In this document: positions 49,511 to 60,054 of the stretch, one piece after another
How positions within the stretch are numbered: the first letter of the stretch is position 1
How the letters are laid out: each line of letters opens with the position of its first letter
Assembly (NCBI GenBank): GCA_051294375.1
Contig: CM119264.1
Coordinates: forward strand, 6,764,804-6,828,803
Source of the DNA: Paraspadella gotoi
Lineage: Eukaryota; Chaetognatha
Length of the DNA stretch: 64,000 bases
Reading direction: 5' to 3'
Notes under the pieces: model-generated
What the model saw: only the letters and a program-made list of their open reading frames with translations
Database searches by the model: none
What the model was told of the DNA's origin: nothing
Position numbers and translations under genes: made by a program

Positions 49511-50833
49511 CCCAGGCGTTGCGCGCCAAGAATGGACCGCCAGCGCCGCCCGGCTTCTCAAGCCACCCTAGAGACGGCGGCGGGGCTTCGACCCAACGCG
49601 CGATGGGGATTCTACAAATTCCCCGACTGTTACGACTACGACGCTCAGCGGACCGTTTGCGACGGATCTGTCGGTAAGTTACTGTCTTGGGAATACTGCG
49701 AGGGGAATACCGTTAGATCATAACTAAGTAATACTTAATAAAGTTAAAATTATCTTTCGCCGTCGATTAAGCTTCATTTAAATATCTTTCAAACTCCTGC
49801 AATCTACACAAAGTCCGCAAATACATATGTTGCCTTCGTCCCGTGAGTTTGAGAGATGAGATCACATGCTCGCAATGTATGTGTTTCTCTAACGTTGATT
49901 ACAAAAAACGAAGCTGTATCTTTTCAGCCCTCTCATTTGTCAATTTGCTTCTCATTTTGCTTTTCTATCATATCACCCTCGCTCGACAGTCTGGTACAAC
50001 GACCAACTGAGTTGGCTTTGGAACGCTAGTTCAGCCCTCTACCCGTCCGCCTACTTTGGCGCCAACTTCCCGCCGACCGCCTGGCAAAAGCGGAACTACG
50101 TTCGCGCCCACGTCAACGAAGCGGCGCGCGTTGGACGTCGCGGCGCCAGCTCGCTTCCGGTTTATCTCTACGTCAGGTCAGTAATTGGGTGAGAGTTCCT
50201 CCGTTCCTTTCCTCTCCTCCCTTCCTTTTTCATTTTCCTCCTTTTCTCCATTCCTTTCTTTCTTCCTCCTTCCCTCCCTTCCTCTTCACCATAACTCTTT
50301 CCTTTTCCTCCTTTTCCCCATTCCTTTCTCTCTTCCTCCCTTTCCTCCTTTCCTTTCCTCCCTTCTCCTCCCCATCTCCTTCCTCCAGATATTCCTATTC
50401 CCCCACCTCCTTCGCCTCCGCCTCCGACCTCGACGCCGCCGTCAGACTTTCGGCGGATCTCGGTGCCGCCGGCGTCATCCTTTGGGACGCCTCGGCGCCA
50501 TTCGGCGACGCCGCCTATTGCGGGCGCCTGAAGGCGGCGTTGGAGACGACGCTGGGGCCGCTGGTCAAGCGGGTCGTCGACGGAGCGAGGGAGTGTTCGA
50601 GGAAGGAGTGCGGGGGGAAAGGGAGGTGCGTGGTGGAGGGGGAGGTGGGGATGGAGGAGGAGGAGGAGGAGGAGGAGGAGGAGGAGGAAGAGATCGATGA
50701 AGAGTGTGGCAATGTGATGGAGGAGAATGTCACCCTGATGGAGAGTGCAGAAAGAGACAAAGTTTACGATCCGTCGACGAAGTGTCGTTGCTTTTTCGGG
50801 TGGACGGGAGATCGTTGTCAAGACCCAGCGTGA
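46286..50833 (+). CDS. HYAL: Hyaluronidase (glycoside hydrolase family 56), six exons, one frame break
   Basis: Hydrolyses hyaluronan or chondroitin; secreted or lysosomal in this family. The exons I assign are 46286-46508, 46943-47070, 47166-47342, 49516-49673, 49990-50176 and 50389-50833, about 439 codons in total, normal for GH56. Seen in order: a hydrophobic leader; the N-terminal family block (FWNAPSDSC, then LDLDKYEI); FYADFTNFGAFPYFD; the catalytic D-x-E motif in AIIDFEQWRP; LRPNARWGFYKFPDCYDY; LSWLWNASSALYPSAYF; and an EGF-like C-terminus. All introns are GT-AG and phases agree at every junction except exon 3/4. Exon 4 also needs one base more than is present near 49560-49564, otherwise a TAG follows at 49569. 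Whether this is a sequencing error or a real lesion is not decidable here; intact catalytic residues and clean other exons favour error. ATTAAA at 50902 is a likely poly(A) signal. Confidence 0.93.
46943..47070 (+). CDS. HYAL: Hyaluronidase exon 2
   Basis: This exon encodes PVISLFYADFTNFGAFPYFD, then a segment ending QLANLTLHLLR: the first beta strand of the (beta/alpha) barrel and the GGIPQ loop typical of GH56. It starts with two bases completing the Gly codon left by exon 1 and ends phase 0 at GTAATT. The acceptor context (TTAAATTCGAG) is poor in pyrimidines, but homology fixes the boundary. Confidence 0.9.
47166..47342 (+). CDS. HYAL: Hyaluronidase exon 3, catalytic D-x-E motif
   Basis: Acceptor GAAACAG, phase 0. 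It encodes IRDHVTSALTPDFSGLAIID followed by FEQWRP. The Asp and Glu two residues apart are the acid/base pair of the family (D-W-E in many members; Phe replaces Trp here). It then carries KIYKDKSVEYVKRRYP and ends at GCACTG/GTAACG, phase 0. Exon 4 appears to need phase 1, so a missing tiny exon or an indel lies at this junction. Confidence 0.9.
48290..48484 (-). pseudogene. Protein-like stretch with one internal stop, antisense in intron 3
   Basis: On the minus strand one frame reads EVMANERTLPPEFHLYGQYF..., then a TGA, then YVATVCYCVIPKLDLRGYNE... and a segment ending SFINAPF. Residue use is protein-like on both sides of the stop, unlike surrounding repeat ORFs. I do not recognise the family. 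It could be a decayed mobile-element fragment, an exon of an antisense gene with a base error, or chance. Confidence 0.25.
49420..49510 (+). repeat. (CT)n at the exon 4 acceptor
   Basis: About 90 bp of CT ending six bases before the AG. Length change here would alter the splice acceptor's polypyrimidine tract. Confidence 0.95.
49516..49673 (+). CDS. HYAL: Hyaluronidase exon 4, frame-broken
   Basis: It follows a (CT)n tract that doubles as the polypyrimidine tract of the acceptor (CTCTCCCCAG). The first part reads ARQEWTASAARLLK in one frame; the second reads ATLETAAGLRPNARWG and FPDCYDYDAQRTVCDGSV in another. The two halves align end to end with the family helix and strand only if one base is missing near 49560-49564. 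Taken literally, a TAG is met at 49569. The donor is GTC G/GTAAGT, phase 1. Confidence 0.85.
49990..50176 (+). CDS. HYAL: Hyaluronidase exon 5
   Basis: Acceptor CTCGACAG. It encodes VWYNDQLSWLWNASSALYPS, then a stretch ending in LPVYLYVR. The NDQLSWLW..S.ALYPS block is a strong family signature. NAS is a potential N-glycosylation site. It enters in phase 1 and leaves in phase 2 at a GTCAGT donor, matching both neighbours. Confidence 0.93.
50389..50833 (+). CDS. HYAL: Hyaluronidase exon 6: barrel end and EGF-like module
   Basis: It starts after a long pyrimidine tract at CTCCAG. It encodes the last barrel strands (LGAAGVILWDAS and YCGRLKAALETTLGP), then a Cys-rich EGF-like module (ECSRKECGGKGRC and KCRCFFGWTGDRC). 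Inside that module a (GAG)n run (about 50656-50690) inserts about 13 consecutive Glu, an unusual expansion for an EGF-like loop. Stop TGA at 50831-50833. Confidence 0.92.
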
Positions 50834-50901
50834 TAGAAGTCTTGCATAATTCAAAATAATTCATAAAATAATTTTTTTTTTTCGTATTTCACTATCTGAT
50901 T

Positions 50902-50907
50902 ATTAAA
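50902..50907 (+). terminator. ATTAAA poly(A) signal candidate for the hyaluronidase gene
   Basis: An ATTAAA hexamer lies about 70 bases past the stop codon, in AT-rich sequence preceded by a T run. It is the nearest common signal variant. Confidence 0.4.
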
Positions 50908-51324
50908 ATGCAATTACACAAGTTTTTCTGAAAACTTTGTTTATCATGAAGATATTAAAGCCGGCAAAATTAGATTTGGAGTATAATTTTTTTATTTCAT
51001 TCGAAATTACATACCTTGTGCTATATACATGGTATATACATGTTCGTAGTATGTATTATATGTACGAGAAGCGAGGGCTGCTCTTTTGTTTTGAAATTGT
51101 GAGAGCGAAAGAGAGCGCAACCTAACCTTATGTTGAAATGATTGCACTGTTAGAAAACAAAAGCTCAGTTTAAGACGTATTAATATAATCAGTTCTACTT
51201 CTAGTCAATTTCGCAGCATAACCGGTGGGTAAGCCAAATAATATGATTTATAGTATTATGGTATTAAATTATTAATACCTTTTTATGGCCACTCAAACAG
51301 ACACGAGCATGAACTTATTTCCAG

Positions 51325-51540
51325 CATTACGGAAAAGACGTCCTTCTCAAAATGCCAAAAAAAAAAAAATAGAGAAAGGAGAGAAAACGGGGAAACGTTT
51401 TGGCGTCAAAACGCAGAAAAAGAAAGACACTACCGCCGCAGCCGCAGCCGCAGCCGCCGCCGTCGCCGCCGCCTCAGCAATGCTCTCTCATCGACGACGA
51501 CTATTTTGCCCCCAAAAAAATCCCGAATTAATTTTAGCGA
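51325..51540 (+). CDS. Possible Pro-rich exon ending in duplication copy 1
   Basis: After TTATTTCCAG, Lys-rich frames run into a (CCGCAG)n/(CCG)n block (PPQPQPQPPPSPPPPQQ) and then CSLIDDDYFAPKK. In copy 2 (55085 on) the same frame continues NPELILAMFGQRAN to a stop; copy 1 has one A fewer in the A run and stops earlier. An A13 run near 51357 makes the upstream frame uncertain. Unrecognised. Confidence 0.2.
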
Positions 51541-52170
51541 TGTTTGCCAAAGGGCTAACTGATGGCAGGGCGCAGGGAGTGGTCGGTCGATCTGTCATCA
51601 AACTCCGTCCATCGTGCATCCATGAAAAAATTTGATTCCACCAGAAAACATCGAACGCGATTCGATCGTCAGGAGCGTCAAAGTCGATAATTAAAATAAT
51701 AAATAAAAGGAAAAGAAACCTGAGGAATTCATCTTACAGCAGTCAAATCAAGGAAGAAAGATTAAAGAAAAGAAAGAAAGAAAGAAAGAAAGAAGGACCG
51801 AATGGATTGCTCTGAAATTCCAACAAATTCTCGCGTCAAAGCCTACGTGTCGCTTCTCTCCAGACCTCAGAATTCAGCCGGCATTAAAAAAGTAGCAACA
51901 TTCAGTATCATACGACGATTGACGAGATGAAAGACGACTGCTCTGGTACGTCGAGTGACGACGAGCTCGACCGCAGTGACAGTCCATAATACAGCCTCTC
52001 CGCCGCCTTCCCGGGGGCGGTGATAGAAAAAAATGGTATCGGAAACTATATAAACTTTCCTCTCCCCTACGGAACGGCGGAAATCGCAGCAATAAGAAAC
52101 CGATCCCGTATACTAATGGTTTCGTCAGATAGTTCAGAAACCATTCTATCTTTCGTGCTCTCTTGCCTAC
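51476..52170 (+). repeat. Direct duplication, copy 1 (noisy)
   Basis: Begins TCAGCAATGCTCTCTCATCG. It matches 55085-55720 but with many more indels and substitutions toward its 3' half, and lacks the GAC repeat seen in copy 2. Confidence 0.85.
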
Positions 52171-52189
52171 TCTTACTCTTCTTCTATGT

Positions 52190-52242
52190 CTCTCCTTCTC
52201 CCATCTTTCTCTCTCCTCTCTTCTCTCTCTCTCTTCTGCTCT

Positions 52243-52281
<39 letters not shown>

Positions 52282-52366
52282 CTCTCTCTCTCTCTCTCTC
52301 TCCTCTCTCCTCTCTCTCCTCTCTCTTTGTTTCTCTTCTTCTCCCTTCTCTACTTTCTCTCTCTTT

Positions 52367-52406
<40 letters not shown>

Positions 52407-52482
52407 CCTCTCTCTCTCTTCCCTCTTTTTTCTTTCTCTTCTCTCTCTCTTCTCTCTTTTCTCTTCTCTCTCTCTCTCTCTT
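52190..52482 (+). repeat. Imperfect (CT)n, 290 bp
   Basis: CT with many TTT, CC and TG interruptions, the longest pyrimidine block in the window. Confidence 0.9.
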
Positions 52483-52499
52483 CATGGGGGTTGGTCCGA

Positions 52500-55059
52500 T
52501 CGTCAAATACGAACAGAGGTTTCCGCGGCGGTATTACAACCCAATCATAGGTGCTTTCCCCACTCTGTGTTCCGTCCTCCCTCTCTTCTCTTAACCGCGC
52601 GCCCCCCGTCTCAAAGTCTCGGGTCCAGTCCCGCCTTGTTCGCTTTTAGGCTGTACTCATCCGAAAAAATGATCGAGCATCCCTCTTCTCCTTTCCTCTA
52701 TCCCTCGCCCCCCCCACGGTCGGCCTTGAGACTTTCCCCGTGGATCCCTCGACTCCGTAAATAATTGGGCGCATCGTCGTCGGGGACTCTCAAGCGCTGC
52801 GAATGACGTCTCGCAGAAGTACTGCTTCAGCAGGCTTCTTTTTCTCTCTCTTCTCTCTAAATGTTTTCTCCTTAGTTTTTCGCTTTTCACTCTTTGTACA
52901 ATATTTTCCTTCATGTAATCAAAGAATAACAAAAGTTATTATAGAGATGTATCAAGATGAATGGATAATTTTTATAATTGGTTGTACTAACGTTCTATAT
53001 TTAATAATTTGTAATTTAGTAATTTCGTTAGTTCGTCTCGTGTATTTGAGGCACAATATGGTTTGTGTGTTCTCTACAACGAATTTTCTCTCTATTTTTG
53101 GAACGGATCGTTCTGGCTTTGAGTTGCAAGCCTTCTTCAAATTGTTGACGGCTGAAGGAAGGCCTTGCAACTATAGCGAAACATTTCCGTTTTTTCTATG
53201 AAAAATAAAAAAAAATTTGTGTTGTAAAGACAAGGAAAACCAGTTTCTGCGCTTCAATATTTATAAATTGTGAGGCGTATATTAATATATATTACCATAC
53301 ATTCACAGCTGTATCCCAATGGTACTTGGTCGGTATTACATTGGTAGCTACTGGATATTGAGAATGTATAATTGTTGGGTCGGTAACGCATTGTCAAAGA
53401 TAAGTCTTTACCATTCTCTGATTACTCTATTCTTTGAAATCATTATACTTTTTATTAAATTTTTGGATTTGCTTTTTTTACTTATAAAATTAAGAATTCT
53501 TTTATTATCAAATATTTAGTAAAAATAGTTTTAATAATATGAATTATTTAAACTTTTAATTTTGTAGATAATAAGTGGATTAATGCAAAACTTAATATAA
53601 ACAATATTAAACAAAATATATAAAAAATATAAAAACATTGCTAATTAATTGATATTAAATTTTATTTGAAGTTGATGAGCGACGTATTGAATCATTAAGC
53701 CAGAACAAAATGTTGCTATTTATTTTCAGATAAATTATACACTTTAAATACAACTTAAAAAAAGTAATAGCAAATGAAACAAGGCGTAAGTTTACGTAAT
53801 TGTATTGTTATAAAGTAAGGAATTAACTGTGCAGTGAATGGTGAAAAGCTCTTGGAGATAAAATATGAGGTAGTTTTCTTACTTGTGCTCACTGCTCTAT
53901 AAAAAGCGAGAAAATATTTCAGAAAACCATTATTGAGTTTATCACAATATTAGATATAATAAATATATTGATCACAATAATATAAAATTTAGTAGCTTAA
54001 TTTAAAAATGAAACAAATATATCACTTACAGATTTTTTTTCAACACATTTTATGTAAGTTACACTTACATGGTTTTCCTTTATTCAATTTTGTTTAAAAT
54101 TTAGCTATCATATAAAATAGGTCCTACATCTATGTGCATAATTTCATTTAAAATGAATTAAAAGTTTTTCGATCTGAGTATAGAAGGCAGTAAGCTTTCT
54201 TAACAGACATTATGCGTCATATTGAACAAAACTTTTGTTTTACTTTTAGTCCTTTTTTCGAAGCGACCTCTCTAAACACTGTTGCAGCATTCCACAGACA
54301 AAAGACAGTGAAACTTGCACCAGATGTCAGACTGCTGCGAAGAGACTAGTAACCTGGATTAAGGGCTAAGCATAATTAAATTATTTAATGATTATAGGAA
54401 AAAATACCTTGAGTTATTTTTATCTTCATTAAATTACATTTTTTTAAACTTTTTAATATCGGGGGATCAATAAATATTTTCATGGAATGCCGGTATGCTC
54501 ATGAAAAAAAATAATTTTTTATGTTTACTTTTTTTATTCAAAAACAACCTGATTGACATAATTTGACGAAAAAAAAATGCAAAGCGTTCAAGCTTAGCAT
54601 TTTTTCCCTACTTTTGCAATATTTGCACATTTGTAGAAAAGTACTTTATACTCACGAAACTCTATAGTAAATCATTAATTTCTACAACTCCGAACACATT
54701 GTTAGAAAGTGTATTGATAAGGATCCGCGAATGAGGATCGAAGAGGGAGACATGCGCCGAAAGAGGATTTTTGTATGTTCACGAAGGAAGAGAATCCTCT
54801 TCCTTTTCGCCGGCAATAGTTACTTAAGCGATGTGATAACCCATCATGGTATACGGTGTTCACAATGCACGTCTCTCCGTCTGTGGAGAAGGTCTGGCTG
54901 TACTAAACTAGCGATCAATTTTACTTCAACAGTCGCTGGACTTGACACTGATCCCTCTCGCAGCTTCGCCAAGCGATCCATGCTGCCGCGATGCAGCTCA
55001 CTACGCGGACACGGGTTCGTCACTTTCTACGATCCATCTCTTCTTACACTCGGCATCTT
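52500..55059. other. Mostly AT-rich intergenic DNA
   Basis: 53123-53172 forms an imperfect hairpin (AGTTGCAAGCCTTCTTCAA with TGAAGGAAGGCCTTGCAACT) followed by CGAAACATTTCCG, which resembles the 3' half of the hammerhead motifs. From 54730 to 55059 composition becomes even-base and unlike the flanks, up to the gap. No gene recognised. Confidence 0.5.
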
Positions 55060-55084
55060 NNNNNNNNNNNNNNNNNNNNNNNNN

Positions 55085-55658
55085 TCAGCAATGCTCTCTC
55101 ATCGACGACGACTATTTTGCCCCCAAAAAAAATCCCGAATTAATTTTAGCGATGTTTGGCCAAAGGGCTAACTGATGGCAGGGCGCAGGGAGTGGTCGGT
55201 CGATCTGTCATCAAACTCCGTCCATCGTGCATCCATGAACTAATTTGATTCCACAGAAACATCGAACGCGATTCGATCGTCAGCGTCAAAGTCGATAATA
55301 AAAATGATAATAAAAGGAAAGAAACCTGAAGGGAATTCATCTACAGCAGTCAAAATCAAGGAAGAGAAAGATAAAGAAAAGAAAAGAAAGAAAGAAAGAA
55401 AGAAAGACCGACAGATTCCTACTGAGTCCAACAAATTCGGTCAAGCGACGTCGCTTCTCTCGACGCCAGAATCCGGATTAAAAACAACATCAGTCAACGA
55501 CGACGACGACGATGAAGACGACGACGATGAGGACGACGAGAACGACGACGACGACAACAACAGCCTCCGCCGCCTCCGGGGGCGGGAAAAAAATGGATCG
55601 AATACATAAACTTTCCCTCTCCCCGGAATCGTCCGTCTAATGGGTCTAATAGTCGAAC

Positions 55659-55702
<44 letters not shown>

Positions 55703-55720
55703 CTCTCTCTCCCTCCTCCC
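55085..55720 (+). repeat. Direct duplication, copy 2 (clean, starts at a gap)
   Basis: Starts at the first base after the 25-N gap with the same TCAGCAATGCTCTC. Contains a GAC-repeat frame (NDDDDDEDDDDEDDENDDDD) at about 55496-55560 and ends in (CT)n at 55661-55710. Confidence 0.85.
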
Positions 55721-55818
55721 TCCTCCCTCCATCCGACATTGATGTGGAATCCTTGAGATGAGAATCGAGACAGCGACGACTCAGTAGCCAAAACGGCATT
55801 CTAATGGCATGGGTTCTG

Positions 55819-56012
55819 ATTGGTCAATTCTCATTGCACAATGCTCTTTTGTCATTGGTCAATGCTCATAGGTCAACGGTCTTTGGTCAATCTTTAAGCT
55901 TCTCTCGTCCATCTTTTTTTTTTTTTGCAATTTGCTCATTTGTTTTGACTTCGTTTCATGATTGTCAATTCGTTTCCCGATTGGCCGAAATCTTTTTCTT
56001 CTTTCTGATTGG
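55819..56012 (-). promoter_or_regulatory. Cluster of inverted CCAAT boxes
   Basis: ATTGG at 55819, 55854, 55980 and 56008, plus TTTGGTCAA at 55882. Three sit in a repeated xTTGGTCAA context. NF-Y-type promoters often carry several CCAAT boxes, but tandem duplication of a short unit is an equal explanation. Confidence 0.25.
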
Positions 56013-56136
56013 ACTTGTCCTAGGCGGACATTCTGATGTATGGCGTTTTTAAAGGAAAACTGAAAACTGACCCTCTGTGGAAACTGGAAAGTCATGGAAA
56101 GGCGGCGAGAATATTAGTCTCAGACACTCTAACATT

Positions 56137-56246
<110 letters not shown>

Positions 56247-56722
56247 AACTAAAGGCGCTTAAACAAAAGCGAATACGTATAGACGAAATACCAAATCCAA
56301 ACGCCAACGTTTGAGGCAAAACAAAAGGTTTTTTTTCCGATTGAGCAGTATTCCGTTTCACAGAAATACAATACAGTATAAAGCAGCAAAAATCTCGAAC
56401 CTGAAAATAGATAACATCTGCGCCTTCTACATCAGAGTGTTTCGAAGGCAAAGTTAATTAATAGCAAACCATTCTTACATTATAATTATAATATTGAGTT
56501 TTTTTTTACTAAAGAGTATCGATGGGAATGGGTAAGATTTCATGATTCGTTATTTAATGTTGAGGTACAAAAAAGAAATATAATTTAAAACAAGATCGGT
56601 TCATCCAATGTTTTGCGCCGCAGTGACTTTATTTTCACGTGTATTTCTCGTGACATGACATGACGTGATCTGGCATGACATGACTACAATTACCTTCTTT
56701 GCCCATATATTTATGACACACA

Positions 56723-56726
<4 letters not shown>

Positions 56727-56801
<75 letters not shown>

Positions 56802-56808
56802 GAGAGAG
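56727..56808 (+). repeat. (GA)n microsatellite
   Basis: About 80 bp with one GATAGA near the right end. Confidence 0.95.
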
Positions 56809-57436
56809 GATCAACGAATCGTCGTGATACGTAGTCATTGCTCATCGTCATAGTCGTCCTCTTTGTCCGTTGCTTTGCCTTCGGAAAAAGTTTCGTTCTT
56901 TTCATGATAAAAACCATTAATAAACGAAAATCCCGACTTTTTAAACGTTAAGAATTGCGAAGAAAAAGGTCTTTTGACAAAAAGTTAAAAGATTTAATGT
57001 TTGTCGAAGTATATATATTAGTTCTGTAAAGGCAAGGTTAAAAAAATACAGTCGACAAACAAAATATCGTTAACCGTTGACGTGTCTCCGTCAAGTCTTG
57101 CAATCTGACTTTTATTAACGCGATATCATTTCGAGGCAAAGGTCACGTTGACTCATCAACGAATCGACGAATGAGAAATCGTCATTACTTTTCTTCTTTT
57201 TCTTCTGACGCGCACCGGGTGGATTCGTCTATAAATTGATAAATTATATGCCAATTAAAAGATTAAAACGATACTAATGGAAGATATATATTCATAAAAG
57301 GGAACCAATAAACAAAACGATACTTTACCTTCTTAATAAGTACTTATGTTCCTAAATTCATATAATGTAACTTTTTAACTCGAGCTTCAAAACTGGATTC
57401 AAGAATTTCGAAATAAAAAAAATAAAAAACTCTTTT

Positions 57437-58009
57437 TCAAAATTCCATCTCCGCGATTCTGATATTTATTGATTCGGGGTCGAAAGCGACGATCGACCCC
57501 TTGTATGCGGAGGGAATAATGATGTCAACGAGTGGAATAGACTTGAGTCGCGAATCCAACCCCAAATTCCGTCTCTCGATTTCGTCGCAGAAAAATCCAA
57601 AAAAACTATCCACAATATATCCTCTAAGTAAAACATACTGGCGCAAATAACTGCATTCAATCCTCATAGTTTTATTGAAAAAAAGTTTTCCATATTTTTA
57701 TTCGTCGTAATACCTTTTTCCCTGCGATCCCTGCGATCATTCTTACTCACCTTTTACCAAGTCTTAACTATATTAGTTGTACCAATTTCATAAGACTCAG
57801 CAATAGTTTTCACTCCATTCTTCAAGATCTCTCCTTTCTAAGAAATCAGCGCGTGACTGTTTAATCCCTAAAAAACTTTTTTTCAGTTTTCTTTTCTCAC
57901 TGTACCTATGTCGTATCACGTAAATCTCCCCTTTCAACATCAATACAATTTCGTTACCCTTCCCCATCTCCTCTCCACCCGCCCCTCCATACCCCATCAC
58001 CGACACCAT
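57437..58009 (-). CDS. Possible small two-exon gene (about 105 aa)
   Basis: Minus strand. Exon 1 58009-57906 starts AAGATGGTGTCGG and reads MVSVMGYGGAGGEEMGKGNE, then IVLMLKGEIYVIRH, ending phase 2 at GTACAGTG. Exon 2 57650-57437 follows a T-rich tract and TGCAG and reads YLRQYVLLRGYIVDSFFGFF, then CDEIERRNLGLDSRLKSIPL, VDIIIPSAYKGSIVAFDPES and INIRIAEMEF before TGA. The phase match and the ordinary amino-acid mix of exon 2 are in favour; the lack of homology I can recall and weak splice sites are against. Confidence 0.28.
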
Positions 58010-58185
58010 CTTCTCCCTCTCTCCCTTCCCGACCCCCGGGAGGCGGCAATAAACGTTCAGGGATCAAGAACTTGACTCGTGCTTCCCTCGGTTTCGACTC
58101 CCGGTCATTTCCCATCGCGTGTCCCCGTCACATTACCACAAAACATATTTGTCTCCGATTCGGAGTCGCAATAAAAAACCGGGAG

Positions 58186-58214
58186 CCTCTCTCTCTTCTC
58201 TTCTCTTCTCTCTC

Positions 58215-58276
<62 letters not shown>

Positions 58277-58288
58277 CTCTCTCTCTTC
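58186..58288 (+). repeat. (CT)n microsatellite, interrupted
   Basis: CT with TTCTC and GTCTC breaks. Confidence 0.95.
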
Positions 58289-58668
58289 CAAACTCCTTTC
58301 CTCCTTTTTCTGTTGGGAGAAAAATAAATTACTTGTTTCTGAAACTTCGATCCGCTGAAACGTTTTCATTTTGAAACTTTTACTTGGGTCCTTGAATATT
58401 AATTCGCGTCATTAGTCAAGCCATCTGTTCCAACTCCCTCCGCCTTTTCTGCCCTTTCCTCTCTTTCCTCGTTCCTCTCCTCTCTTTCCTTTCCTCCACT
58501 TTCCTCTACCGCCTCCCTTTCCTTCCTTCTTTCTCATCCAAACTCCATTGCTCGACCCACATTTGATCATAAAATTGCGCGCGGAACTTTGCTTAGTCTT
58601 TTTCCTTAATTGCTTCCGATTCTTCGAATCTCCTTGTTTTCCTTTGCTTTTATATGGCTGGTTTCTAC

Positions 58669-58706
58669 TCTCTCTCTCTCTCGTCTTCTCTCTCTCTCTC
58701 CTCTCT

Positions 58707-58774
<68 letters not shown>
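58669..58774 (+). repeat. (CT)n microsatellite, interrupted
   Basis: CT with CGTC, CC and TTC breaks. Confidence 0.95.
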
Positions 58775-58778
<4 letters not shown>

Positions 58779-59440
58779 GGATATAGCGCAGCCGATCTGT
58801 TTAATGGTTCCTCCCTTTCCTTTCTACCACAATTGAAACAGCGTTGAAGACTTAATCTTTTCCTTTTATTTCTTTTTTTCTTTTCCTCGAAGATTCTCGC
58901 GCCAATTGTTTTGTTTTTTTCTTTTTAAATCCAGTTATATTCAACGTTAATGTATTTACAATTACATTCTTGTCTTTGTTACCCAGGCCTCTCTGAAAAT
59001 CAAAATGGCAACACGAACAAAAGATTTGTTTGCTTTTTGATGATCGACTGTCAGTTGGCTACAGTTACGGAAGGGAAATGACCTACACAGTAGTGAAGCT
59101 TTCTACAGAGATTCGATGCTCAGAACGAATAGCCTCGCTGGCCACGCCCAGATTCGTCGACGTTAACCCCATTTCCTCGTTAATTCTATCCAGTTCATGA
59201 ATTATCTTCATTAAATATTGGGCATTTTTTAATCATATTTTTTTCCATATTCTCTGCCTCTCTCGAACTTTATTGTTCTTTTTTTTTCACGCGATTAGTT
59301 TAACTCGGTTTTTTTTATCTAAGTCCCTCACTCACCAACATCCCTACCTCCCTACCACCTTTTCCCACACCCCCTTCACCCAGGAGAGGCGTGGGTGGGG
59401 GATAAATCGTGGCTCTCGTGCGTGACGTCATAACTTGTGA

Positions 59441-59524
<84 letters not shown>

Positions 59525-60040
59525 CCGGCGTCGAAACCAAATGAGCGACGGAAAACTCATTTCGCTGGAAAAAATCGATCTGGGGGTTTGGGGTTTTTTT
59601 TTGGTTTCCCCGCGTTTTAATGTTTACCATTCATTAAAATTTTGTAGATATTTATTCTTTTTTTTAGTTATAAAAATTTTAAAAGTGAAGGTTTAGTAGA
59701 TACAAAACGGAACAGTTGTAATTAAAAGAAGGTCGGTGGTATTGACATACATAATTGAAAAATATGCTTATTCAATGTTTTTTTTTTCAAAAAAATATTC
59801 AATGAAACTACTATGTTGTTTGCATTATATAAATCTTGTCTGTTATTTGTTAATTTTTCCCCCCAAAAAGTACCCAGTGAAATAAAGAATTTTTATTGAA
59901 GAAACTGGACAGCAAGATCAATAGCGAAACTACTTACTACCCTTATTCCCTTTAGCAAGATTTGAATTCCGACTATAAACGAACAGACGACATTTTAATC
60001 CTTTGATGTCGACCTCAGCTGAATCATTTATCTCTCAAAC
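58775..60040. other. Intergenic DNA
   Basis: T-rich and AT-rich; a (CT)n at 59443-59525 follows a TGACGTCA site at 59423. No gene seen. Confidence 0.55.
59443..59525 (+). repeat. (CT)n microsatellite
   Basis: About 80 bp with one TTC break near the end. Confidence 0.95.
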
Positions 60041-60054
60041 TTATTCGAATATAT

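Larger units (their letters stand above)
47343..49515 (+). other. Hyaluronidase intron 3 (2.2 kb) with GC-rich inserts
   Basis: This is by far the longest intron of the gene. It holds a GC-rich block at about 47640-47930, a minus-strand protein-like stretch at 48290-48484, degenerate repeated ATCT-GCAGG-like motifs at 48940-49200, and a (CT)n tract at 49420-49510 just before exon 4. I recognise no transposon family in it, but the composition changes suggest insertions. Confidence 0.55.

Noticed and set aside
58050-58110. tRNA gene suggested by a B-box-like GGTTTCGACTCCCG
   Set aside because: No A box at the right distance and no cloverleaf could be drawn.
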